A stretch of DNA of 64,000 bases, taken from contig CAMAVK010000002.1 of assembly GCA_945861715.1 (NCBI GenBank), forward strand, positions 198,440-262,439, written 5' to 3'. The notes beneath the pieces were generated by a model. It worked only from the letters and a program-made list of their open reading frames with translations. It searched no databases and was not told the DNA's origin. Origin of the DNA: Candidatus Woesearchaeota archaeon (lineage in GTDB: Archaea; Nanobdellota; Nanobdellia; Woesearchaeales; GW2011-AR9). A program made the position numbers and the translations under genes. Within the stretch, counting starts at the first letter, position 1. Every line of letters begins with the position of its first letter. Of this stretch, positions 16,279 through 23,947 are shown in pieces.

Positions 16279-16403
16279 CGCCAGCGCCCGGATTTGAACC
16301 GGGAGTTCCTTGCGGAACAAGATCTCTTCACTTGGTTTTAGGTTTGTTGTACGCCCTTGTCAAGTTTCCAGTCTTGCGCATTACCGGGTTGTGCCACGCT
16401 GGC
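16279..16403 (-). tRNA. tRNA-Ser(GGA) with a 42-nt intron
   Basis: A class II tRNA with acceptor GCCAGCG/CGCTGGC, D arm with GG, anticodon stem CAAGA/TCTTG, loop CTGGAAA, long variable arm TTCC-GCAA-GGAA, T arm CCCGG-TTCAAAT-CCGGG and discriminator G, as in archaeal tRNA-Ser. A 42-nt intron (16324-16365) interrupts the loop at the canonical 37/38 site; its ends pair through CTTG/CAAG. The four-base central helix of the splice motif is weak (two mismatches), so this is a relaxed bulge-helix form. The mature length is 83 nt. Confidence 0.9.
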
Positions 16404-16462
16404 TTAATGTTTCTTTTTAAGGTTGCGTTATATAAAGATTTCTCTCTTTTAATTTTAGACGT

Positions 16463-17632
16463 TTAGGCGGATACTTGTGCGATAGTCTTTTTTGCCAATT
16501 TGTATTCAAATAATTCTGGGAATGATTCTTCAAGTCCGCGCATTTTTACTTGGTCACGTGCTTTTTTGAACCATTCTTTCAGGACAGATTTTGTTTTAAC
16601 TTTAGCTCGCAGTAGATCATCAGTGGTTATTTGTCTTCTATTCTTTGTGGTGATGCTTTCTTGTAAAACGCTATCTATAGCTTTTTCACAGAGTGATTTT
16701 AAGTCTGCTCCACTATATCCTTCGGTTATTTCAGCGAGGTAGTCATAGTTGATGTCTTTTGTTGGTTTATTTTTGAGATGGAGTTCAAGTATTGATTTTC
16801 TTGATTCTTGGTCTGGTGGGGGAATAAATAATGTGGATCCAAATCGTCCTTCACGACGTAATGCGGGGTCAATTGACCATGGTTCGTTGGTTGCTGCGAG
16901 TATTAAGAGTTGTTGATCTTTAGATTCTATTCCATCAATTTCAGTTAGAAGTTGGGCCACAAAGTTTTTTTCATGCGGCATGGAATTTGTTCTGTCTTGG
17001 CCCAATGATTCAAATTCGTCAAAGAAGATGATGGTTGGTTCTTCACGTGCTTTTGCGAAGAGTTCGTCGATGTTTTTTTCTGTCTCTCCAACATATTTGC
17101 TTTTAAGTGTTGAGGCTTTGATGTGTAGAAATTGTGCGTCGGCTTCGTTTGCAGTGGCTTTTGCAATGAGCGTTTTTCCACAACCTGGAGGCCCGTACAT
17201 GAGGATTCCTCCTCCTGCTTTTTTACCGTAGTAGGTGAATAAATCTGGATTTCGAAATGGTTCAATTATTTTGAAATTTATTTCATTCTTTAGTTCTTCT
17301 AATCCGCCAATGTCAGCAAAGGTGATGCCTTTCTTTTTTGAATAGTGTTGGGTTTTTGTTTGTGTTATGGTCGTTTGCTGCTGAACTTGTATTGCATGTT
17401 CATTAGATTGTGATTGAAATTTCGGTGAGGCCTGCTGAGGTTGTTGAAGGAGCATGGCTTTATCATATAGTTTATTAGCCATCATTTCTACTTGCTCTTG
17501 GTCTCCTTTTGTAACTGAATCCATCAGGGCTTGTGCTGCGAGAAGGTATTCTTTAGCTGCTTCTACTTTGTTGGTGTCTTCTAACTCCTTGGCTAGTTCA
17601 AGATGGAGCATTACTGTTTCTTTTCCGCACAT
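16463..17632 (-). CDS. Vps4/CdvC-like AAA ATPase with N-terminal MIT-like domain
   Basis: A 389-residue AAA ATPase. Residues 1-65 form a three-helix MIT-like domain (LHLELAKELEDTNKVEAAKEYLLAAQALMDS). A Q-rich linker leads to the ATPase: FADIGGLEELKNEI (about 105), Walker A GPPGCGKT (147-154), Walker B IIFFDEFE (201-208), sensor ILAATNEP, arginine-finger region RREGRFG, and a C-terminal helical end as in Vps4/katanin-like meiotic-clade enzymes. MIT plus meiotic-clade AAA is the CdvC/Vps4 layout, used to remodel ESCRT-III polymers. No ESCRT-III protein is recognisable nearby. Start chosen at MCGKE because the preceding gene's protein begins similarly (MCN); ATG at 17638 is possible. Confidence 0.82.
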   Translation of the reverse strand: MCGKETVMLHLELAKELEDTNKVEAAKEYLLAAQALMDSVTKGDQEQVEMMANKLYDKAMLLQQPQQASPKFQSQSNEHAIQVQQQTTITQTKTQHYSKKKGITFADIGGLEELKNEINFKIIEPFRNPDLFTYYGKKAGGGILMYGPPGCGKTLIAKATANEADAQFLHIKASTLKSKYVGETEKNIDELFAKAREEPTIIFFDEFESLGQDRTNSMPHEKNFVAQLLTEIDGIESKDQQLLILAATNEPWSIDPALRREGRFGSTLFIPPPDQESRKSILELHLKNKPTKDINYDYLAEITEGYSGADLKSLCEKAIDSVLQESITTKNRRQITTDDLLRAKVKTKSVLKEWFKKARDQVKMRGLEESFPELFEYKLAKKTIAQVSA

Positions 17633-17744
17633 GGTCATTTGATTTAGTTTTTTTTTATGGTAAATGTTTTTTGTTTGATGTTGGTTGCTTTTTTTGATTA
17701 TTTCATTTTTTTTGATAATCTGAGTGAAGTCTTTATATGGGCTG

Positions 17745-18065
17745 TTAATGGTGATGCGGTGTTGAATGACTGTGGGCCTTTTGATGATCCGTTTTTGCTT
17801 TGTTAACATGATCCAAGTCATGCAGGGTTGCGCGAGCAAGTTCTGGTATGGTAAGTTCTGGTTTTTGCGTTCCAATTATTTGGTGAGCTTTTTGGTAACA
17901 TTGATTAGCTTTTTGATGCAAGATAGTATTTTTTTCTTGTGCGGCAACGAGTGTGTAAATACTTGCGGCTTCTAGCATATGTTCGTGCGCTTTTTGGTCG
18001 TTGCCTTTTTCAAGATGAATTTTGGCTAATTTTTCGTGAGTATTTGCGTCGTGAGTATTACACAT
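17745..18065 (-). CDS. Stand-alone MIT/TPR-like helical protein
   Basis: A 106-residue protein whose first 65 residues (MCNTHDANTHEKLAKIHLEKG ... HMLEAASIYTLVAAQEKN) parallel the N-terminal MIT-like domain of the AAA ATPase encoded just downstream: same helix lengths, same LAK and AA(x)EYL-type positions. The C-terminal 40 residues are polar and His-rich. It overlaps the preceding gene by 8 bases and is followed 112 bases later by the ATPase gene, so the three are probably one operon. It may act as an adaptor or competitor for the same MIT-binding partner; that is inference. Confidence 0.6.
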   Translation of the reverse strand: MCNTHDANTHEKLAKIHLEKGNDQKAHEHMLEAASIYTLVAAQEKNTILHQKANQCYQKAHQIIGTQKPELTIPELARATLHDLDHVNKAKTDHQKAHSHSTPHHH

Positions 18066-18738
18066 AGAGTAGACCTCGCATTGGTTTTAGTTGGTTAACT
18101 GATTGTTGTTGATTTGTAGGTTTTTTATTTTCCATTTCGGCAACATTTTGATGGATTAATTGTTGTAATGATTCTTTTATTCTATCCCGAAGTGGTGTAG
18201 TTTGGTTTTGTGATGTGATTGGGCGTGGTATTTGCGCGTGATGGGTACTTTGTGTTGTGGCTCGTGGGTTGTATTCAATTTCACTGCGATATGAATAATT
18301 GCTATTTTGGTTTGTGTGAGTGGATTGTGTTGTGTGTGATGTTGCTTGTTTTTGGTTGGGTTTTGGAAGGTTTTGAAGGATGCTATCCAGTGATTTATTT
18401 GGCCCTGTAGGTTGATTTTCACTTTGCCCACCTTTTCCTGTTGTTTCTTGGGGATTTGGCATGTAGCCAAATGGAGATGTCCTGGTGGTGATGTATTCAC
18501 GAATGTAAATTCGTTGCACCTCGTATGCTTTAGAATCATCTTGAAATTGTTTGTAGGCTTGAACTTTACCGGACAGATCGCTTGAGGGTGATTGGTTCCG
18601 ATATCCGAATATTGGTGTTGTTGCTTGTGAGTATGATGTTTGGAATTGCGGTGCAGCGATTGGCATATCTCGATACGCGTTGATCGTTGCGAGGTATCCG
18701 ATTCCTGCTAATTGATTTTGATGGGGTGAGCAGACCAT
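18058..18738 (-). CDS. Low-complexity Q/N/T/P-rich protein in the MIT-ATPase cluster
   Basis: A 226-residue protein, largely disordered, rich in Gln, Asn, Thr, Ser, Pro and His, with an amphipathic helix near the end (RDRIKESLQQLIHQNVAEME). A short proline motif, ILQNLPKPNQK around residue 125, is of the kind that MIT domains bind in ESCRT-III tails (MIM2-like), but the match is only suggestive. The minus-strand Q/N/T/H bias partly follows from the strong strand skew of this region. It overlaps the downstream MIT-like gene by 8 bases. Function unknown. Confidence 0.55.
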   Translation of the reverse strand: MVCSPHQNQLAGIGYLATINAYRDMPIAAPQFQTSYSQATTPIFGYRNQSPSSDLSGKVQAYKQFQDDSKAYEVQRIYIREYITTRTSPFGYMPNPQETTGKGGQSENQPTGPNKSLDSILQNLPKPNQKQATSHTTQSTHTNQNSNYSYRSEIEYNPRATTQSTHHAQIPRPITSQNQTTPLRDRIKESLQQLIHQNVAEMENKKPTNQQQSVNQLKPMRGLLYV

Positions 18739-18918
18739 GTGACGTTTGCATAAACATATAGTCCCTTAAGAAAGTGAGACATATAAGTCTTATGGCTAAA
18801 GTGGGACATTTATAGCTAAATTTGAGATATGTAACTATCAGATATGATGAGGTAATATGAGAAAGAGTAGTAGAATGTTTTCTCTTGGTGTGTTTTGAGT
18901 TTAAATAGGGTTGATGTA

Positions 18919-19515
18919 TTAGAATCCTACTTTGGTAGTTGTTTTCACAGCTTGTTCTTGGAGTCGTTCTTGACGTATTTGTCCAATTTCTTTGCTTGTT
19001 TGTTGAAGTTCTTGATACACGGCATTGTATTGAGACTCAATTGTTTTGATGTTTATTTGAAGATTCCTTGCTTCTTCATTTATTCTATCCATTATTGCTT
19101 TTGTGTTTCTATCTGCTGAATATAATAAATGTGTTTCTTCTACGATCAACCTTTGAATTTCTTGGTTGGCACGGTATAACATGGGTGATATTTCTTTGTC
19201 AAGACGGTTAATGAGTTCAAATAAGGCGTATATCTTTTCTACATCAATTTCTGTAGTACGTTTTGTTTTTAAGAAACGTATTTTGTGTACTAATTCTTCT
19301 CGTTTTTTGTTGAGTTTATCGATTGATTCAACTAATTTTTCGGTATGCTGGAAATTGTGTTGTAAGTCAGATACTTCTTTTAATTGTCTGCGAATTTGAT
19401 CTTCATAATTGTTTAATTGGTATATTTCATTTTGGATTGTTTTTTCAATAGAATCTAGGGTGTGTTCCATTGGAAGAGATGATTCTGGTTCGATGCGAAA
19501 TCCTGCTTTGGCCAT
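18919..19515 (-). CDS. Coiled-coil protein upstream of the MIT-ATPase cluster
   Basis: A 198-residue protein, nearly all helical with heptad repeats between residues 20 and 185 and no membrane segment. It starts MAKAGFRIEPESSLPMEH. Size and helix content are like those of ESCRT-III or spectrin-like structural proteins, but I see no ESCRT-III sequence signature (basic N-terminus, acidic MIM tail). It is transcribed in the same direction as the downstream cluster, with a 180-base gap containing an AT-rich, TATA-like stretch. A structural or filament partner for the ATPase is a hypothesis only. Confidence 0.55.
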   Translation of the reverse strand: MAKAGFRIEPESSLPMEHTLDSIEKTIQNEIYQLNNYEDQIRRQLKEVSDLQHNFQHTEKLVESIDKLNKKREELVHKIRFLKTKRTTEIDVEKIYALFELINRLDKEISPMLYRANQEIQRLIVEETHLLYSADRNTKAIMDRINEEARNLQINIKTIESQYNAVYQELQQTSKEIGQIRQERLQEQAVKTTTKVGF

Positions 19516-19594
19516 CTGTTTGTGATTGCGTTGTTGTTTTTAAGGTTGTTGGCAGGTCAATTAAATGTATGTTGGAGAAAATTGGAAAAAAGCA

Positions 19595-19720
19595 TGGCGA
19601 AGGGGGGATTTGAACCCCCAACCTCCACGTAACCCAGTTTACGTACTAGTCATCGAACAATTGTTCTCATTGCTCATTTCATATGAGCGTGGCGCTATAA
19701 CCAGGTTAAGCTACTTCGCC
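19595..19720 (-). tRNA. tRNA-Met(CAU) (or Ile2) with a 51-nt intron
   Basis: Mature 75-nt tRNA: acceptor GGCGAAG/CTTCGCC, D arm GCTT...TAGC, anticodon stem CCACG/CGTGG, loop CTCATAA, T arm GGGGG-TTCAAAT-CCCCC, discriminator A. The CAT anticodon and ordinary G1-C72 pair indicate elongator Met, or Ile2 with a modified C34; the sequence alone does not decide. A 51-nt intron lies at 37/38 (19631-19681). The splice motif is perfect: central helix CTCA/TGGG with three-base bulges TAT and TTA. Confidence 0.9.
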
Positions 19721-19841
19721 ACGGGGGATTGGATGGGGTTTTTATAAAAAGGTTTTGATTATATTCTCTTGTTAAGGTTGTTTTTGATTGATGTTAACTT
19801 TATTTTTCCTTATTATTTAAAGGGGAGAAGGGTAAGTTGAT

Positions 19842-20615
19842 TTAGATATCGCTTGGTTTAATTTCTTTGACTTCTCTTGGTTTTAAATTGAGGTTTTCTA
19901 GGGACAGTTTTCCTATTTGAATACGTTCTAGTTTTACAACTGTTGTTCCGATGTAGGCCATCATTTTTCGTATTTGCCTATTTTTGCCTTCGCTAATTGT
20001 GATTTTATAGACATTTGGTATTTTACGTTCTTTTTGATCTGGTGCTGTTGGTTCGTTTTTGTATTCTTGAGGTATGATGACGCACGTTTGTAAGTCATCG
20101 TTGGCGAGTCGAATGCCGCGTTGTAGTTTCGCAATAGATCCGGGGGATAGGGGATCCTCGGTCCACACAAGATAGGTTTTTTCTAAGTGCGTTTCTGGGG
20201 CTAGGATCTGATCTTGCCATGCTCCGTCATTTGTGAATAGGAGGAGTCCTTGAGAGTCTTTATCGAGTCTGCCTACAGGAAAGAGCCAGGCGGTTTTATA
20301 TTTGTCTGGGAGAAGGTCGTATACTGTTTTTCTTCCGTGTTCGTCTAATTTGGTTGTGACAAATCCTCTTGGTTTGTACATTGCAAGGTAAATATTTTTT
20401 TTCCCGTTTTGGGGTTGCTGTGAATTGGTGCAACTCTTATTTGTTACTTGGTCAATTTTAATTTTGTCTAACTCGATATCCACCCACGCAAGAGATTTTG
20501 TTACAACTTTATTGTTAACGGTTACTTTGCCATCTTGAATATATTTTATTGCGTCAGTTCGAGAACAAAGTCCTAATTTTGAAAGTGCGCGGTTGAGTGT
20601 GGTTCGATTTCCCAT
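19842..20615 (-). CDS. RsuA/RluB-family pseudouridine synthase
   Basis: A 257-residue rRNA pseudouridine synthase of the bacterial RsuA/RluB/E/F family. An S4 RNA-binding domain occupies about residues 4-60 (LNRALSKLGLCSRTDAIKYIQDGKVTVN). The catalytic domain has MYKPRGFVTT, the active-site motif GRLDKDSQGLLLFTNDG with catalytic Asp (about 139), EKTYLV, and the conserved SEGKNRQIRKM near the C-terminus. This family is uncommon in archaea, so bacterial origin is likely. A second member lies at 40541-41305. The target uridine is not predictable. Confidence 0.9.
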   Translation of the reverse strand: MGNRTTLNRALSKLGLCSRTDAIKYIQDGKVTVNNKVVTKSLAWVDIELDKIKIDQVTNKSCTNSQQPQNGKKNIYLAMYKPRGFVTTKLDEHGRKTVYDLLPDKYKTAWLFPVGRLDKDSQGLLLFTNDGAWQDQILAPETHLEKTYLVWTEDPLSPGSIAKLQRGIRLANDDLQTCVIIPQEYKNEPTAPDQKERKIPNVYKITISEGKNRQIRKMMAYIGTTVVKLERIQIGKLSLENLNLKPREVKEIKPSDI

Positions 20616-20695
20616 GTTTTGGTTGCTTATTATTTTGAAAGTCTTTATTCTTTTGATGATCTTTCAATCTTTTGTTGTATTATGTGAATTTGGTG

Positions 20696-21118
20696 TTAGT
20701 TTTTGTTGGAGAATAGTTTGGCTATTTCTGCTACTGGTGTTGGGCCGGGATTTTTTATGATGGCATGGAAACTGTCACCACCATCACCCTCATACCTAGG
20801 AAATATATGGATGTGGAGATGAGGTACTACTTGTCCTGCAAGTTTTCCGTTGTTCCATCCGATGTTGAACCCACCAGGATGAAGTGTATTATTGATAATG
20901 TTCATTGTTTTTTGGATGTCTTGCATGATATGGGTTAGGATTGGTTCGGTTGCTTCTTCTAAGAGCACGATGTGTTGCTTTGGGATAATTACAGTGTGAC
21001 CTTTAACGTGTGGGTAAATGTCTAGAAATGAGATAGTGTGTTGTGTTTCGTGGATTTTGTGGCAGGGGATTTGGCCGGCGATAATGTTGCAGAAGATACA
21101 GTCTGTTTTTGGTTCCAT
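20696..21118 (-). CDS. HIT-family hydrolase
   Basis: A 140-residue histidine-triad protein (Hint-like nucleotide hydrolase or transferase). It has the N-terminal zinc-type segment CIFCNIIAGQIPC, a conserved GHTVIIPKQH (about 40-49), and the catalytic triad VPHLHIHIFPR (about 101-111). Length is standard. The likely substrates are AMP-linked compounds such as AMP-lysine or dinucleoside polyphosphates. It starts at ATG with an AT-rich leader and diverges from the 21171 gene; the two starts share about 50 bases. Confidence 0.93.
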   Translation of the reverse strand: MEPKTDCIFCNIIAGQIPCHKIHETQHTISFLDIYPHVKGHTVIIPKQHIVLLEEATEPILTHIMQDIQKTMNIINNTLHPGGFNIGWNNGKLAGQVVPHLHIHIFPRYEGDGGDSFHAIIKNPGPTPVAEIAKLFSNKN

Positions 21119-21170
21119 CTCTCTTTTAGATTCTAAACGTTTTTAAGGTTTGCTCTGTTCATGATTGTTT

Positions 21171-21659
21171 ATGGTTTTGGATTTTTCTTATTCATTGTCG
21201 CTTGGGTTGCAACGGATCGGGTTAATTGATACAGTTGATATTTTTGTGGACTCGGTTGATTTTGAGTATGGTGAAGCGAAGTGGGTAATTGTTGAGTCTA
21301 TTCGCCAACTCTATGGAGAGAGGTTAGTTGCTTCTGGGTTGCGGATTCCTGATTTGTATAATTGGCTTTTTGAGAGAATGGATGATGAGGTATCTTATTT
21401 TGTTTGTGAAGCTGGTGCCAATATATTGCATCATAGTGGCTTACCTGGAGCGGTCTTTAAGGTCTATTTTGGAGAGCGTGGCTTTGTTATATCGGTTTCA
21501 CAACAAGATAGTGGTTTTGATTGTGAGATTGTACTGCGTGATGAGTTAAAAAAGCAACATGGTGGTGGTTTTTCGTTTTTCAAGTCATGTTGTGGCATTG
21601 TTTTTTTTGATGATATTCATGCAGTAAAGACCGTTTATTATGCATACTTTTTTGAATAA
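21171..21659 (+). CDS. Possible GHKL (RsbW-like) ATPase-fold protein
   Basis: A 162-residue soluble protein. The segment CEAGANILHHS (about residue 82) resembles the N-box (ExxxNxxxHg) of anti-sigma kinases, and SQQDSGFDCE followed by GGGFSFFKSCCG resembles the D-x-G-x-G and G2 motifs of GHKL ATP-binding folds. The residues are not all canonical, so this is tentative. The start is the ATG of MVLDFSYS; a TTG two codons earlier is also in frame. It precedes truD on the same strand by 29 bases and is probably cotranscribed with it. Confidence 0.4.
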   Translation: MVLDFSYSLSLGLQRIGLIDTVDIFVDSVDFEYGEAKWVIVESIRQLYGERLVASGLRIPDLYNWLFERMDDEVSYFVCEAGANILHHSGLPGAVFKVYFGERGFVISVSQQDSGFDCEIVLRDELKKQHGGGFSFFKSCCGIVFFDDIHAVKTVYYAYFFE

Positions 21660-21688
21660 TACTCATTTTTCTTGCCTTGTGACTTACT

Positions 21689-22825
21689 ATGTATGTTTTG
21701 AAACACGTTCCTGCTGACTTTAAAGTTACTGAGATTAGTGCTCGCTTTCAAACTACTTCGAGTGTGAAAGTCGATGTTGTGAACTCTCATGGTGTGAACT
21801 CTGAACGTGTGGGTTCTAATAGTGTGACTGCAACTGGTATGAATTCAAATGGTGTACTTGATAAAGGACCATATTTGTATTTTAAGTTGACAAAATGTGA
21901 CTTTAACACTATTGATGCACTACGTAAGATTGCGTTTGCAGTTGGACTTGATCCAAAAGATTTTGGTTTTGCTGGGACCAAGGATAAAAATGCGATTACG
22001 ATGCAATATTGTTCAGCACGATTTGGAAAGAAAGATCGTTTTGAGAATTTAAAGCTAGATGGAATTTTAGTTGAGGTACTTGGCTTTGGTACAACACCTA
22101 TTTCTTTAGGTGATTTGGAGGGTAATGGTTTTGACATTATTGTTCGGAATTTAGATCGAGCCCAGAAAGTTCATTCTATTTCTTGTTTTGTGAATTATTT
22201 TGATGAGCAACGTTTTTCTGAGCATAATGCTGAGATTGGCAAACATATTTTAGGTGGGCGTTTTTTGGATGCAGCGAAACTCGTTGATATTCAAAAAGTG
22301 CAGGAGTCTTTATTGTTATATCCTACAGATGGTGCTAGGGCACTTCGAATTGTTCCTCCAAAACTTCTTCGTATGTTTGTGAATGCATATCAAAGTTTAC
22401 TTTGGAATCGTGTGGTATCACGGTTAATAATGACAAAGGTTGATATAGGAAAGATGATGGTGATTGGTCGCGAGGATTTGTTTTTCCCAAAAGATTTAGG
22501 GGTTGTTTGCGAGAAGATGGATTTGTTAGAAGTTCCACTGATGGGATTTGCTACTTCTATGCTTGAATTGCCTTTGGCTGTGCGGGAGTTGTATGGACAA
22601 ATATTTGTCGAAGAGGGAATACAGCAAAAACAATTTCTTATTCGAGCATTTCCAGAGATATCATGTGAAGGGAATATGAGAGATATTTTTTGTGTTTGTC
22701 AATCGCTTATAGTGGCGGATGCATGTGAAGATACTTTTTTTGATGGTCAACAATCTGTTCAAGTATCTTTTGTTCTTGGAAAGGGTTCTTATGCCACAAT
22801 GGCTGTTCGTTCGATGTTGGATTAG
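21689..22825 (+). CDS. truD: tRNA pseudouridine-13 synthase TruD
   Basis: A 378-residue TruD-family enzyme that modifies U13 (and possibly other sites) in tRNA. Motif order fits: N-terminal VLKHVPADFKVTEI, GPYLYFKLTKCDFNT (about 60), GFAGTKDKNA with catalytic Asp99, an LxGxGFD-like segment (LEGNGFDIIVRNL), NYFDEQRFSEHN, and the C-terminal ELYGQIFVEEG. An unusual low-complexity insert at residues 30-57 repeats NSxGV-type units. It is slightly short in the TRUD domain but complete. Overlap with the upstream small gene's transcript is likely. Confidence 0.9.
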   Translation: MYVLKHVPADFKVTEISARFQTTSSVKVDVVNSHGVNSERVGSNSVTATGMNSNGVLDKGPYLYFKLTKCDFNTIDALRKIAFAVGLDPKDFGFAGTKDKNAITMQYCSARFGKKDRFENLKLDGILVEVLGFGTTPISLGDLEGNGFDIIVRNLDRAQKVHSISCFVNYFDEQRFSEHNAEIGKHILGGRFLDAAKLVDIQKVQESLLLYPTDGARALRIVPPKLLRMFVNAYQSLLWNRVVSRLIMTKVDIGKMMVIGREDLFFPKDLGVVCEKMDLLEVPLMGFATSMLELPLAVRELYGQIFVEEGIQQKQFLIRAFPEISCEGNMRDIFCVCQSLIVADACEDTFFDGQQSVQVSFVLGKGSYATMAVRSMLD

Positions 22826-22924
22826 GTGATTTCTGAAGGTTTAGATAGTCTTTTCGTTCATTGTGCTCTATATTTTTTGATGTTTTTATGTTGCGTATCT
22901 TTTTATACCTCTTTGTCCTTTTGG

Positions 22925-23584
22925 ATGTATATGACTGGTGGTTATGCTATAGCGACAGATCCGGAAATTATTAGGTTGTATCATTCTATTTCAACGATTT
23001 TAAGAAATAAGGATAAAGGTGCAGTTAAAAATGGAAATTCTAGTTTAACTAAACCTTATTTTTCTGTTGCTGAACGTGGAGGACTTTTTACGTTTGATAC
23101 TCTGCGTGTAAGTGTTCCGTTTCTTACAAATGTCATTTCATCAGCCGATACATGGACTAATGCTAATAGTTCTATTCGGTTTCTTAGTGATAGGGTTGAG
23201 GCAACGTTGAAGGATGTGAGTAATCCTATTCTGGATAGATGTCGCTCTAAATGGGGGCTTGCTATTCGAGATATAGATGTGGGTTATCGAATGTCTGCTC
23301 CGTTTCAGGTAAAGGTGAATAATATTGATTATGTGTTTAGATCCGATGCTGTGATGGCAGGAATTGATTATTCCAAAGGTAATCAGAATCGGTTGGTCTA
23401 TATTTTTTTGCAGGAGGCTAATTTTGCTCATCCTCGTCGAGGGCTATGTCAAGTTCAAAGGGTGACCGGAAAAGAATCAATTTTAGAGGCGGCGTTTTGT
23501 GTATATCCAGGTTATAGTCAGACAAAAGTTTTTTCGCTTAGGGATAAAAATTATTTTACGGGAATAGAAAGTTCTTTGGTTTAG
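22925..23584 (+). CDS. Protein of unknown function
   Basis: About 220 residues, starting MYMTGGYAIATDPEIIRLY. The frame is open back to 22826, immediately after truD, with a hydrophobic stretch that would be a membrane anchor if translation began there with GTG. I prefer 22925 because a TATA-like stretch precedes it. The body has regular strands (PFQVKVNNIDYVFRSDAVMAG, NRLVYIFLQEANF) and no recognised motif. Native G/T-skewed composition. It may be cotranscribed with truD. Confidence 0.55.
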   Translation: MYMTGGYAIATDPEIIRLYHSISTILRNKDKGAVKNGNSSLTKPYFSVAERGGLFTFDTLRVSVPFLTNVISSADTWTNANSSIRFLSDRVEATLKDVSNPILDRCRSKWGLAIRDIDVGYRMSAPFQVKVNNIDYVFRSDAVMAGIDYSKGNQNRLVYIFLQEANFAHPRRGLCQVQRVTGKESILEAAFCVYPGYSQTKVFSLRDKNYFTGIESSLV

Positions 23585-23586
23585 TC

Positions 23587-23635
23587 TTCCTTGATTTCTT
23601 ATCTATTCCTTGATTTCTTATCTATTCCTTGATTA
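23587..23635. repeat. 19-bp tandem repeat, 2.6 copies
   Basis: The unit TTCCTTGATTTCTTATCTA occurs twice exactly, followed by a third partial copy TTCCTTGATT, directly after the stop codon of the preceding gene. It is a simple replication-slippage repeat, without spacers. Confidence 0.9.
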
Positions 23636-23691
23636 AATGCAATATTGATATTTAGTGGTATTGTTTTTTCTCATCAGATTCTGTTCAAAAC

Positions 23692-23701
23692 CTTTTTATA
23701 G
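23692..23701 (+). promoter_or_regulatory. TATA box of the histone-fold gene
   Basis: CTTTTTATAG is preceded by AAAAC, a fair BRE/TATA match, and lies 22 bases before the ATG. The transcript would start at or very near the ATG, so it is probably leaderless. Confidence 0.55.
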
Positions 23702-23722
23702 GTTGGTTGTTTAGATTGTTTT

Positions 23723-23899
23723 ATGCTGGTTGTTCGTGTTCAGGTCAAAGAAATATTAAAAGAAGCTGGTCTTGGTGTAGATAATATTTCGTCTGATTTC
23801 TTAGAAAGACTTGATGAAGAAGTGAAAGCGATGATTATTCGATCTGTTAATCGGGCTAAGGAAAATAGTCGACGAACAGTCATGGCTCGGGATCTCTAA
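23723..23899 (+). CDS. Singlet histone-fold protein
   Basis: A 58-residue protein too short for default gene calling. VKEILKEAGL, then DFLERLDEEVKAMIIRSVNRAKENSRRTVMARDL, is the helix-loop-helix-loop-helix of an archaeal histone-like fold: the final RRTVMARDL corresponds to the conserved R-T-V/L-xxxD end that binds DNA and closes the fold. It is close to the DUF1931/histone-fold singlets that dimerise. It is likely a chromatin or DNA-binding protein. A TATA box directly upstream supports it being a real, separately transcribed gene. Confidence 0.8.
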   Translation: MLVVRVQVKEILKEAGLGVDNISSDFLERLDEEVKAMIIRSVNRAKENSRRTVMARDL

Positions 23900-23947
23900 C
23901 TTTTGTGTGTGATAGTTTTTATTTTAGGTGTTATTTTTTATTCTCTT

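Noticed and set aside
18919-19515. ESCRT-III (CdvB) homologue
   Set aside because: Size and helix content fit, but no basic N-terminal region or MIM tail could be pointed to, so it is left as coiled-coil protein.
23587-23635. CRISPR-like array
   Set aside because: The 19-bp units are contiguous, lacking spacers, and no cas genes are near.
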